From Pohlia nutans (Eukaryota > Streptophyta > Bryopsida > Bryales > Mniaceae), in contig CM040089.1 in assembly GCA_022496805.1 (NCBI GenBank), forward strand, positions 250,501-314,500: DNA of 64,000 nucleotides. Direction: 5' to 3'. Numbering within the stretch: position 1 is the stretch's first letter; each line of letters opens with the position of its first letter. Positions 20,161-29,782 of this stretch are shown here, piece by piece. Below the pieces are notes generated by a model. It ran no database searches and was not told the DNA's origin. It saw nothing but the letters and a program-made list of their open reading frames with translations. Position numbers and translations under genes: made by a program.

Positions 20161-22125
20161 TATCCATTGAAGCATACTCCGCCAACTGAAGAAGCAGAAA
20201 CTTCGGGTGTCCGGCGCCGGGAACTCCGGTCCAAGAGTTCTGCAGACCGGGGTAAGACACACACTGACGCATTGAATGTGGACACTGGCGCGAGCGGCGG
20301 AGAATCAGGCGAGGACCGTGACGGTGACCATAGTGATGAAGGGGCAAGGAGCGAGGGGGAGTGGCCTCCTTCTACCATAAAACACAAGCCCAGGCAGTTT
20401 CTACCATCCCAAGAGAGCGACGCGGATGAGCCTTCGGGAAGTGCGTTGCAGGGAGATGATGAAGAGGGTTTTGATAACATCAGCGGCTCAGATGCAGCAA
20501 GCGGTGAGGACGAGGACGACGCTCCCGAGAACACGGCAACACATCTGGAAGCCTCGGCTCCAGGCTATGACATGGACGTAGAGAATGAGCATCACTTTTC
20601 ACCTCCAAGGGATGCACCAACGCAGACTGTAGAGCACTGTACTCCAGTACCTCTGACTCCGTGCAGCCCTCCTTGGCAAGCAGGAGGCGATCATGAATCG
20701 CCTCAACCCTTGAGCCCGGTCGTTGAATCCAGGAATTTGAACGAAGGAATAGCTCTTCTTGGGGAATGTGCTGGTCTGTTATCACCCGAACCTTCTCTTT
20801 CCAGAATGCGCATACTCTCGCCACCTGCGCTTGAAGAGATCACACGTGATGCACAACCGCCAGTAGTGAATTGCCCACTGGTCACTGTTGAGCAAGAAAA
20901 GTCGCCAGTGCATGCGGCCACTGGAGTCAACAGCGACGTGGTCAGTGAAGGCAGTATCCCTGCCCATGAACTATACAATGATTTGGAAATCCGTCATGAT
21001 GAGAGTGCGCCTCCGGCAGACATTGAGGATGAACTGGGAAGTCATTCCAGAGCAGCGGGCGATAGGGCAGAGGTGAACTCCAACCCGCAGTTCGTGGTTT
21101 TGCATCGAGTTGGAGGGCACGAGGCAGGCATGGCCCCAGCGCAGATTAATGAAACACCTGTTTCTGAGGTAGAAGACACGTTGGGGTTCACTCCCTCTCT
21201 GGCGCCACTGTTCAATTGCCCAGTGGCAACCACTGAGGAAGTTTCCGTTCCCCAGAAGAGTTTTCCTACTACCGACGATCGCACTGTAGATGGGGACAAA
21301 CTCCCAGTTGTCGTTGATTCCATCCATTGCTCGATGGTATCGGAAGCTGAGGACGATGCACGCGTGGCCCCTATAGAAATCCCAAATTCTTCAACGGCCG
21401 CTGAGTCAGAAGACTTGTTGGGTTTCACTCCCTCTCCGGTGCCAGTGGTCAATTGCCCATTGGTAATCATCGAGAACGATGAGGGACTTGTGCTTGCTCA
21501 ACACCTCGAGGGACTTGTGCTTGCTGCGGTTCCGGGTCCAACTTCTAAGGCATCTGCTGTGCCTCCACCTGAAGTCCCACCCATTCCAGCTCTGAGGACC
21601 GTGAAGGAGGAGGTGACGGTCTCCCTGCCGTCTAATAAGGACAATCCCATTGAGATTGACAGCGGATCAGATGATGATGTGTATAGGGAATCCTTGTTAG
21701 ATTTCCCATCCGAAGGGGAGTCCGACTTGTCAAATGGACCCAACGACGTCGTGCCAGCAGACGGTGGAGAGCAGAAGGTCTCTGCACAAAGAGCGTTGAG
21801 ATTACAACTGCAGAAGATCTCGAAGAAGAAGTTGGCCGTGAATCGAGAGGCACTACGGGCGAGCAGGGAGCTGGCAACACAGAACAAGGTATTGAGAATG
21901 GAGTTGGAGAGGGTCCGCGAGGAAGCAAGGCAAAGGGAATCGAAGTTGGAGGAGGCAACTCGGATGAGTCAGGTAGTGAGTGCGAGTGAGTTCACAGACT
22001 CCCCTTCCACGCACATTACCCATCAAACCACCTCGATTGCATCAGCAAGAGAAGTCTCGGACCATGAGGCGGAGGTATCTGAAGGTCCCGTAGACAACAT
22101 TATCCCAGCCACACATGTATATTAG
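20161..22125 (+). CDS. ParB-like gene, long acidic 3' exon with coiled coil
   Basis: A frame of about 655 codons continues in phase with 20018-20157 across TGA 20158-20160. The product is acidic and low in predicted order (many Asp, Glu, Ser and Pro) with imperfect internal repeats: EDTLGFTPSLAPLFNCPVA against EDLLGFTPSPVPVVNCPLV. It ends in a basic coiled coil (residues 540-610, QKISKKKLAVNREALRASRE; MELERVREEARQRESKLEEA). Three palindromes are translated here in the same frame (VVNCPLV, LFNCPVA, VVNCPLV). It is probably the C-terminal half of the ParB-like gene rather than a separate gene, since no ATG or promoter is evident near its start. An internal donor (GAGGCGGAG before GTATCT, near 22075) could join to a coil-like exon at about 22219. 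Confidence 0.55.
   Translation, partial: YPLKHTPPTEEAETSGVRRRELRSKSSADRGKTHTDALNVDTGASGGESGEDRDGDHSDEGARSEGEWPPSTIKHKPRQFLPSQESDADEPSGSALQGDDEEGFDNISGSDAASGEDEDDAPENTATHLEASAPGYDMDVENEHHFSPPRDAPTQTVEHCTPVPLTPCSPPWQAGGDHESPQPLSPVVESRNLNEGIALLGECAGLLSPEPSLSRMRILSPPALEEITRDAQPPVVNCPLVTVEQEKSPVHAATGVNSDVVSEGSIPAHELYNDLEIRHDESAPPADIEDELGSHSRAAGDRAEVNSNPQFVVLHRVGGHEAGMAPAQINETPVSEVEDTLGFTPSLAPLFNCPVATTEEVSVPQKSFPTTDDRTVDGDKLPVVVDSIHCSMVSEAEDDARVAPIEIPNSSTAAESEDLLGFTPSPVPVVNCPLVIIENDEGLVLAQHLEGLVLAAVPGPTSKASAVPPPEVPPIPALRTVKEEVTVSLPSNKDNPIEIDSGSDDDVYRESLLDFPSEGESDLSNGPNDVVPADGGEQKVSAQRALRLQLQKISKKKLAVNREALRASRELATQNKVLRMELERVREEARQRESKLEEATRMSQVVSASEFTDSPSTHITHQTTSIASAREVSDHEAEVSEGPVDNIIPATHVY
20860..20881. 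repeat. 22-bp palindrome, copy 10
   Basis: The halves are CCAGTAGTGAA and TTGCCCACTGG, translated as PVVNCPL. Confidence 0.85.
21205..21226. repeat. palindrome, copy 11, with compensating arm changes
   Basis: The halves are CCACTGTTCAA and TTGCCCAGTGG. The left arm CCACTG and right arm CAGTGG both differ from the consensus CCAGTR / YACTGG yet still pair. It is translated as PLFNCPVA. Confidence 0.8.
21442..21463. repeat. 22-bp palindrome, copy 12
   Basis: The halves are CCAGTGGTCAA and TTGCCCATTGG, translated as PVVNCPLV. Confidence 0.85.
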
Positions 22126-22218
22126 ATTTTCGTCATTGATTTAAAAGTTCTGCTGGATGTTCTATGTTATATTCACGAAAGTCATGAGATGTTGACCACG
22201 CTTACTGGTAATCGCAGG

Positions 22219-22895
22219 AATGTGATGTTATTGAGCAGCATGCAGCCATAGAAGCAGCGAGGACAAACGAGGTTAGTTTTCTGTCGTATTATTGCATTGA
22301 AGTTGTTTGTGATTAGTGGATGTGAGCGTCAGTTTTGAATGAAATGGTGCCCGGTCTGTACAGGGAAATTGAGTTTCTTCGTAGGGCGCATCAAGTTGAA
22401 GATTTGGGCACCACGAAGACTTCAGTTGTAGATATATAAGTTTTTACTAGGCGCCTTCCACCATAATCTAGCGTGGCACTAGAATTTTTTATTTTTTTTC
22501 ATCAGCACAGGTGGAAGGAAGCGCCCATGTGAAAACCGATTTTTTACAAATTATTAGACGACCACTAGAGGACTCGGTGAACATAAACATTAATTGTAAA
22601 TGTGTGGCAATACCAAGTTTTGATAATGTACTCGGTTTGGAAATTTTCAAGAGAATAGACCATGTGTGGATGAATACCGTCTTCGCAAGGTAAGCGTATT
22701 GTGGCAGAGTTTCATCATTTACATCTTACCATGTTCAATTTTTCCCTAAATTGTAATGTGATGTAGGAACTTGACATGGATCAAATTTTATGCAATTTGC
22801 AGCGTGTTCTTCAAATTTCTGCCGATGGCAAATTGCATAGACGGCGGAAGTTGAATAGGTGTGTATCTGACAGCGAGTCATCATCATGAGTTCAC
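22219..22895 (+). other. possible 3' terminal exons of the ParB-like gene
   Basis: Short open segments with splice-like borders occur here: about 22219-22272 (ECDVIEQHAAIEAARTNE before GTTAGT), about 22370-22438 (EIEFLRRAHQVEDLG, ending in TAA) and about 22768-22891 (ELDMDQILCNLQRVLQIS ending SDSESSS and TGA, after a GATGTAG acceptor). All look helical and follow the coiled coil. Phases do not all agree, so the model is incomplete. A small inverted pair (GGCGCCTTCCACC at 22450, GGTGGAAGGAAGCGCC at 22509) lies between them. Confidence 0.35.
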
Positions 22896-23242
22896 TCGAC
22901 ATGTCTCATGAGATGACAAATGGATTGTGCATGCAAAGTCGAGTAGGGGATTGAAGTGAACTCAAGAATGTAGGGAAAAAATTGAAAATAGCAATTGGCA
23001 GACGCACATTCTAGAAACACAAGACATACTCTTCAGTTCTTGGTGATTGTTTACCACAGAAACACCAGCCCGTAGAAGCACAAAATTTGTGTACGCGTAG
23101 GAGATTGGGTGAAGAGTAATTGTTACCCAAACAACTCAAACCCTTAACAAAATGTATGATTCATTTCCTAAATTATATGTCATGGTCCGTTTGCCGTGAA
23201 CATTGTCACGCGCTAAAATGTAATCTTAACCTATGAATCATT
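22896..23242. other. non-coding spacer before the right inverted repeat
   Basis: Nothing recognisable: no gene, repeat or RNA. Confidence 0.5.
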
Positions 23243-24348
23243 ACTTCATGCCATGGTAGTTGGATTATCATGTACACATGAAGAAGATGTATGTTATATT
23301 TTGTTTTTGCACGCTCGGGGAGGTCACTTCCAAATATTTCTTAATTACAAGAATATAACTATGAGCATATTTTTGTAATATTACTAACTATAGTAAGAAA
23401 TAATTTTTAATTTTTAGGGTACTTTTAAATACCCTTTGTTCACACGTGATACTCAAAAGATACAAAGAGTGACATCTCCGAGTTTGCATGGTGTTGTGGT
23501 GTTGAGAATTATTAATACTTGGTGTGGCTGTGGGAAGGGGGTGAGCATGTGAATAACATACGAGCCACCCTCGGTTTCAAAGAATCTTGGGGGAATATAT
23601 TCTAAATCAAACCCGGAACTTAACTTAAGAGGTGTTGTACTCAAATCACCTTTATATGTTGGATTTTAAAACATAATAGTTTTGAATGATTTGAGACCAG
23701 CCAATATAAGGCAGAGGCGAATGAGAACGGAAGGTAGTATATACAATGATTGTATATGAAGTGAAAATGGGAATGGGATACAAGAATCAGTACTAAACTT
23801 TTGCAAAAAATGGTGGATTTAATTTGGAGCAGATATGCAACCGAAAGTAGACATTATCTGTGTATAGTGTACCCTAAAAACACTCTGTAGGTTATTATTA
23901 TACACTATGTAAAGTCATAATCACGTATACCCTACACCACAACGTAGGTGACTATGAACGTCGTTACATATTGCAATCAAAGATTGTCGTGCGTCTGGGA
24001 CGAGTGTTACTAGACATAGTACGAATAGAGTATACATCATTCAATAAAGGTGCACGATGAAAGAGAGCGACCAAAGACATCATCCAAATGTTCGAACATA
24101 CTTAGGAGGATTCTTGGATTCTGCGCAAACAAGAATCCGAAAGTAAATGAAATGCATAGCTGTTATCTCGGGGGACAATTAAGGGATCCAAGCTTCTTCA
24201 CGGAAGTTCACGTGCAACTATAATTAGCGACATTGTAGTAAAAAATTCTCCAAGTTGTCAGAATTCAAAGTACTAGATATGGCAACTTCGAGGGGTTGAA
24301 AATGTCCCAAATCTCCGGAATAGTCCCATTTTAGCGAATATGGCCTTC
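23243..24348. repeat. right terminal inverted repeat of the giant element
   Basis: This is the inverted counterpart of 3850-4835, with a 169-bp MITE inserted at 23314-23482. It ends CGAATATGGCCTTC. Without the MITE the arms differ in length by under 50 bp. Confidence 0.85.
23306..23490. mobile_element. small MITE (169 bp) inside the right inverted repeat
   Basis: The element is 23314-23482. It starts CTCGGGGAGGTCACTTCC and ends AAGAGTGACATCTCCGAG, sharing GGGGAGGTCACT with the MITE at 18090. Flanks are TTTGCACG and TTTGCATG. The left inverted repeat has no such insert at the matching place (CTGTACGGTGTTGTGG), so it serves as an empty site. Confidence 0.7.
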
Positions 24349-24646
24349 AACTCAGTAATCGCAAGTTAGGGAAACTGTGAGCTAATCAGATAGCAGAAAT
24401 ATGAACAAAAGCTGCTCGGTAGGCACAGAAACAGAGGAAGAGAAAAATAATCAAATATCTTGGAGAATGTGTCGTGCCAATGAGTTTGGCTTTATAGCTT
24501 TTATACCATAGTACAACCAGATCTAACGGTTAGGTCAGATCGGTAAAAAGTTTTTCCTAGATCTACCTGTTGGGGTAATTTGGAAAATTACCGGGGTAAA
24601 ACTCAGACCGGTAGACCTACCGGTAGCTCCTAATTTACGGTTAACA
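24349..24646 (-). mobile_element. 5' part of the split solo LTR (reverse orientation)
   Basis: On the minus strand it starts TGTTAACCGTAAATTAGGAG, matching the LTR at 18584, includes the TATA-like TGGTATAAAAGC, and runs to the junction with the giant element. TTAACA at 24641-24646 is followed by the repeated ACCTT. Confidence 0.8.
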
Positions 24647-26026
24647 ACCTTTTCAGCCCACATGACGAAAGAGGCTCGCAAGCGAATAGCTCACAAAGTC
24701 ATTCCGTACCAAGTACTCGACGACCAACTATATCGACTTGGCAAGGACCACCAACTCCGCCAGGTCCTAACCGGCAGCCAGCCTACTTCAATCCTCCAAG
24801 GATTACACAAGGGCAATGCTGGAGGCCATTTTTCTCATGACATCACTGTGTGAAAGATACTAGACGCAGCCTACTGTTGGCCGACTCTGCACCAAGATAC
24901 TGTTTGGTACTGCCAGTCGTGTCATGAATGCCAGATGACAGGCGGCCTACCCAAGACAGTCTCCTCCAAGCTCGTCACCCAACTACCCGCCAAACCTTTC
25001 ATGAAATGGGGACTCGACTTCATCGGCCCAGTCAAGAAGACCCGACATACAGCCTGTCGATACATTTTGGTAGCTACCGACTATGCTAACAAATGGATCG
25101 AGGCTAGAGCTCTCCGAGGAAACACCACCCGGGAAATCGCACAGTTTTTGTACGAAACAATCCTTACCCGGTTTGGATGCCCACTCCACCTAGTCAGCGA
25201 CCAAGGTACCCATTTCATCAATAGCACAATCCGCACTCTCACCGAGCATTTTTTACTCCGGCATACGACCTCCACGACATACTACCCGCAAGGCAACGCC
25301 CAAGCAGAGTCAACCAACAAGGTCCTAGTCATGATGCTCCAGAAACTAATCAACGAAAATCGGACCGACAAGGACTTACAGCTCCACACGGTCCTCTTCG
25401 CATACCGGACAACATACAAGGTCGTCACGGGTCACACCCCATTCCAATTAGTTTATGGTCTGACACCATTGATGCCTACCGAGTACATCATCTCGATCCA
25501 ACGTTCGACAGCGACTACCAACTTCGCTCCCCGATGGGTACTAGCAGCCGGCGTCGCCGACCTCGAGAAATTAGACGAGACCCAACTGACAGCAGCCAAA
25601 CACCATGGCGCAGAGCAGTGGAATCAAGCACAATGGGCCCAGACCCAAGGCCAATCGACTCTATACAACGTAGGCGGCTACGTCTTGTGGCACCCGAAAG
25701 GTACGAATGTCCATGCTGGTAAACTTCGTAGCAAATGGTTCGACCCGTATCGAGTGCAGTATGCCCTTCCCAACAACACTGTTCTCCTAGTCAGCCTTCA
25801 GCACTTTGACCCCGACCCGGTAGTTGTCAATGTCAACAAACTCAAACCCTACCGAGTCCTAGACAATAACCCTCCTATCGATTTGTCTAGCCCACTCACT
25901 AGCAAATCAGAGATCAAGTTAACTCTAGAACAGAATGAAGACGAGCCAAGTCGACAGCAGCCCATCCATCTAGCCCTAGCCACAGTCAGTCGACTCGACT
26001 GGTCAACCCGACCGGTCAAACCCTAG
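24647..26026 (+). pseudogene. Ty3/gypsy pol remnant: integrase
   Basis: This continues the pol frame of 2282-3741. It has the HHCC finger (HKGNAGGHFSHD, then CQSCHEC) crossed by TGA at 24851-24853, and the catalytic core with D (KWGLDFIGP), D (LVSDQGTHF) and E (NAQAESTNKVL). A typical C-terminal segment follows (WFDPYRVQYALPNN; VNVNKLKPYR) and no chromodomain is seen. It stops at 26024-26026. Confidence 0.92.
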
Positions 26027-26418
26027 GGCAGCCGCCACATTTATGGACACCGCTCTCACCTATCCCATCAGTTTTCAAGGCAAAGCCAATAGCACAAGTA
26101 TTTAGCACTATGGCCGCATCCCATCTTCCCCCTCTTGCTTCCTCACCATTTTCCTTAGTTTCTCCTCCCCCCGACCGCTACGCCGCAGCCCTTGCCTTGT
26201 GCATTCTTAGCAAGCGATTTAGGAAGCCGAGAGTAGTCGGACAACGTAGAATAGTCAAGCGAGCTCGTTGCCCGACTGTGCGAACAGTCGACGAGGGTAG
26301 GAACAATAGTTAACGGCCACGCACATCGCCACTACAACCGACAGCGAGCGAGCCGACTTCGAGGACAACACGGCCATTTTCTTGTTTCTTTGTGTGCAGA
26401 ATCTCAGCCGACCGGTCG

Positions 26419-26819
26419 ATGGCGAAAAGCAAGGCGACCGACGGCGGCCCGCGATATCCCTGGGCGTCCGCACCACCGGCTTACGACATTCCAATTTGCA
26501 CGAAGGAAGGGCTCTACAAAACCCTAGCCTTTCAGACGATGCGCTCGGTTCGCGAATGGCGGGAGTACGCCAACGCCAACCTGACCGAGGCGCAATTCAT
26601 CAAGTCGATCGGCGTCTCCCAGTTTGTAGCCTCAACTGGGACAACAACCAACGCGCGCCACGAATGGAGCTGATCGAGGAGTTCGTCAACGCCGCGACAG
26701 TCGACTCCAAAAACAAGAGGATTGAGGCCCGCGTCCGAGCTCAATCGGTCATTATCGACCGGGGTAGACTAAAGTCCACAGGAGTGTACTTAGCTCAAAG
26801 GGAGGACAATGTTAACTGA
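26419..26819 (+). pseudogene. extra ORF between integrase and the 3' LTR
   Basis: ATG at 26419 opens a frame (MAKSKATDGGPRYPW; RSVREWREYANANLTEAQF) that loses phase near 26625 and continues one base over (SLNWDNNQRAPRMELIEEF; ARVRAQSVIIDRG) to TGA at 26819. Composition is protein-like in both halves, so one indel probably broke a real ORF. Some plant gypsy elements have such additional ORFs. Its function is unknown. Confidence 0.45.
26795..26809 (+). promoter_or_regulatory. polypurine tract of the gypsy element
   Basis: TCAAAGGGAGGACAA lies immediately before TGTTAACTGAA, the start of the 3' LTR. It would prime plus-strand synthesis. Confidence 0.6.
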
Positions 26820-27361
26820 ATATTCATTGGATTTTCCCTTAGGCTAAGAGTAGGCTAGTCTATACCCGGCAGGTATAGACCCGGCAAGCGATACTCGGTA
26901 GTATAGGCTGGTACAGGCTGGTCGACCAGGTCTGACACTGCTGTCAGACCAGTCTCCTATATGTACAGTACTTTCCCTCTCTTTGAGAGAGGTGTTGCTA
27001 TACATTTTGTACATCTTCTTTACTGGCAGCCTCAGTTGTACTTCCTTCTTGTCTTATACCTTCGTGTGTGTTCTAGTATGCTAGACTACTGTCGTAGGAG
27101 TGTTATTTCTTGCTCTTGTATTGCTTATTGTATTTGAATCCCAGGTGGCTAGTTGCAATAGTCTGTGAGTTATGCAGGAGTCGACTTGCAGGCATACTGG
27201 TGTTACCCCTAGTCGACAGGACATTCTTCTTCATTGAAACTCTCTTACTACTCCTTTCAATCTCCACTTACTAGTCTAAAGTTGGGAGTTATTGCGAGAA
27301 GTAGTCTCATTAGTTAAGATCGGTTCCTAGAAAACCCCCTTAAGACATGTTCATCTCAACA
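26810..27361 (+). mobile_element. 3' LTR of the gypsy element (~550 bp)
   Basis: It starts TGTTAACTGAA right after the polypurine tract. The interior has tandem-like TAYACCCGGCA and GTCGACCAG/CTGTCAGACCAG motifs and a TATA-like CTATATGTAC. The end is taken at CATCTCAACA (27361), but no 5' LTR is available for comparison, so this border is approximate. Confidence 0.6.
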
Positions 27362-28363
27362 ACATATGAAGAGCATTGCAAAAACGTGCCTTCCCAAGTT
27401 TGTGATGATCAAGCCAGATCACTCAGTTTCAACATCAATCAATTAATATATCAGGTTGTCAGAATTTGACTCTCCAAATAATATTATTTTTAACCCTATA
27501 ACGTCCCAATTTAACATTGTTTTCAAAGATTTGTTATAAAACATTTGATGAAAATCAAATATGTAGTTGATGTACAAAGCTAAGTTGTAAATGTCAATGT
27601 GAAGATCACATCTCTACTCGCATCTCTATGGTTGAATTCATCACATTGTATATTAATATTTTATAATTAATTTTGCAAAGTTTTCTCTTGAAATTCAATT
27701 AAAAATCTCAAGTTAATACAAAAAATCCAAAAATATTGTGATGAAATTGGAATAACATGCACTACGAAATGGTATGGTTTTCATTATTTGATTTTACTTA
27801 TTTTGAAAAATCATGTAAAAGGTCTCACTTTTTAAATTAAGAATGAAACTTGACATAATCCAATTCTGTTGTTTTAATAAAAATCACAATATCTTATTTT
27901 GAAGATTCATACTATACAAATGATAGTCGACTAGCACAGGAATAAAGAGAAATTTGGATGGATAAAAAACTATATAGGATGTAGTCAAGAGAAAGGTTAT
28001 AAAATACCTTGAAGCAATTTAGGATGGTTACATGTCTTCATCAGAGGGAAAGACTTCTGTATAACATTATTAATTATCGATTTGTATGTCAATTAGTGCT
28101 CATTTAAAAAAAATCAAATTGCAAATTACAGAATTAATTAGTTGTTCTTTTAGAAGGAGATTTTTTTTCCCCCTGCCCCTAGAACGTTATTATCCCATGC
28201 ATATGGGGTGTTTTGCTACACAAGGTATCATACACACATAGCAGGTTTGTACGTCCATACAAAAATAATGAATTTAGAATTTGGTAGAATTTATTGTGAG
28301 GTGCATCACATTGGTATTGGCTATTATAATGTATGATAAAATATATATGGTGAGCAAAAGAAA
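27362..28363. other. AT-rich intergenic DNA with a dispersed repeat
   Basis: No gene is seen. About 27650-27870 matches 10975-11215 in the same orientation. Confidence 0.55.
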
Positions 28364-28950
28364 TTAACCTCTCTAAACGTCACAGTGTCCAGAAAGTGGA
28401 CGATTAACAGATTCAAACCTTTCCTACGTTCTCATCAATGCTTGAATGAAAGTCATCTAAATTTTTGGAGATACTTCACCAAGTTGTCATCCTATTTAAT
28501 GGTTGGATTTAGTCATACTTGAGTACATATTTTTCTAAAATTACAAATGTAAAAGTATGTCAAGTGATTGACCAAGCCAAAATTGCATTGACTGTAGTTC
28601 AAAAGTGGCCTTGCAAAAATGAGGTCATAGATTTAAGAATTTCAAAAAATCACCATGTTTAAGAGTATCTCATTTCAAATTCATTTCAACAAATTTTACT
28701 CAAAAAATATTAAAATTTTGTTTGTAATCGAATTTAGAAGGAATTTTTTATTTTAACTTTCAAATTGTATAATTAATTATTGGTGATAGTATCAGTGAAT
28801 CGAACAGTACGGGTGCAAATGGAATCTAAAATTCAAAACGTAGAACTTACATATGTATATCAATTCCAGAATAATCTTCTAAATAATACTTTATGATGAT
28901 TTTGCTCAAATTGTCAATTCCAGGGACACCCTGGTACGTTTAGGGGTTAA
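28364..28950. mobile_element. TTAA-flanked non-autonomous element, copy 1 (579 bp)
   Basis: TTAA flanks both sides. The left end is CCTCTCTAAACGTCAC and the right end ACGTTTAGGGG. It is collinear with 33652-34231 and 44829-45765. A TTAA target fits piggyBac- or Kolobok-type mobilisation. Confidence 0.75.
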
Positions 28951-29782
28951 AAAGGTATCGCCAATGCCAGAAAGGAAGGCTGGGAACGGAGGACGTGGAC
29001 GGCAGCGTGCGGGCCACAACGCCGTCCGTCCGTCTTGCTCCGCGTCGTCGCCGTCAAGGTCCAGTTGTGGCTTCCTGGACTAACTCAGCTTACTACTGCT
29101 GTGTGCCTGCTGCGTCGTGTTGCTCGCTCCGCCCTTTCCCTGGACCAGCCATCCCCTGTGCCCCTTTCAGGTAACGCACGCACGCAGATGTTGCATTCTT
29201 CTTCTTCTTCTTCTTCTTATTAATTCTTCCCCTTCCTTCGTCCTGTGTGGCCCCTGCTCCGTCCCCTCTGCTGTGTTCTGCGGTTTCTCCCCCTTTCCTT
29301 TCTTGTCCCTTGGAGTCGTTCCGGGTGAATTGCGCCCCCGGCGCATCCGCTGCGTTTTTTTCTTTTGCCCGGATCGTGCCTGATGGTGCTCGTCTTCACT
29401 TGAATGTGAGTGTTTCCATGCGTGTCCGTCTGTCTGTCTGTCTGTCTGTCTGTCTATGTTTGCTGTTGTTACGGTGCTTCGTACTGCTCGGTTAGGTTTT
29501 TGTTCTTCCTTCCCTCTTCTTTGCAGTGCGGTGGTTGGGCATGCGTGCGATGCCGTCGACTTTCTTGGAATTTTTAGGGTTTTTATTTTGCCAGTTCCAT
29601 TGGCCGCCGGGTGCCCCCCGCATTGTTCCTTTGAAGAATATCACCGATGTTGATTCTGTGTAATTTCGAAGTTGGTTTGCGTGCGAGGATTTTGAGTGGA
29701 CGTGGTGGATGTTGGCAGAGAGTCCACCAAGGTGTTGGTTCTTGGATTTTAAAGGTGTCGAAGGGAGAAGGTGATTTGTTAA
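28951..29782 (+). promoter_or_regulatory. promoter and 5' leader of the UQCC1/CBP3 gene
   Basis: GC rises sharply at 28.97 kb. CT-rich tracts (CTTCTTCTTCTTCTTCTT near 29200 and a TCTG run near 29430) and TTAGGGTTTTT near 29575 are typical of a plant leader. The coding ATG is at 29783. An intron in the leader is possible; its borders are not fixed. Confidence 0.45.

Larger units (their letters stand above)
3850..24348. mobile_element. giant (~20.5 kb) DNA transposon-like element with long terminal inverted repeats
   Basis: The ends are inverted copies of each other. The left end begins CAAAGCCATATTCG and the right end finishes CGAATATGGCCTTC. Similarity continues inward for about 1 kb. A 2-3 bp target duplication (AA or AAC) fits the junctions with the split LTR. 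The interior holds a minus-strand DUF7869-like gene (10.35-5.37 kb), an AT-rich centre with a minisatellite, and a plus-strand gene with a ParB-like motif (15.9-22.4 kb), arranged divergently. Twelve copies of one palindrome lie inside. I do not recognise the superfamily. The very long arms, two large genes and short duplication do not point clearly to any single superfamily I know. Secondary insertions show that this copy is not young. Confidence 0.75.

Noticed and set aside
8744..21463. Palindromes as mere chance CAATTG hexamers
   Set aside because: The match extends over 20-22 bp with paired arms in most copies, and the copies cluster in 13 kb.
3850..24348. Reading the 20.9-kb insertion as one very large LTR element with internal genes
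   Set aside because: The two outer pieces are complementary parts of one 400-bp LTR rather than two complete LTRs, and the inverted arms begin inside them.
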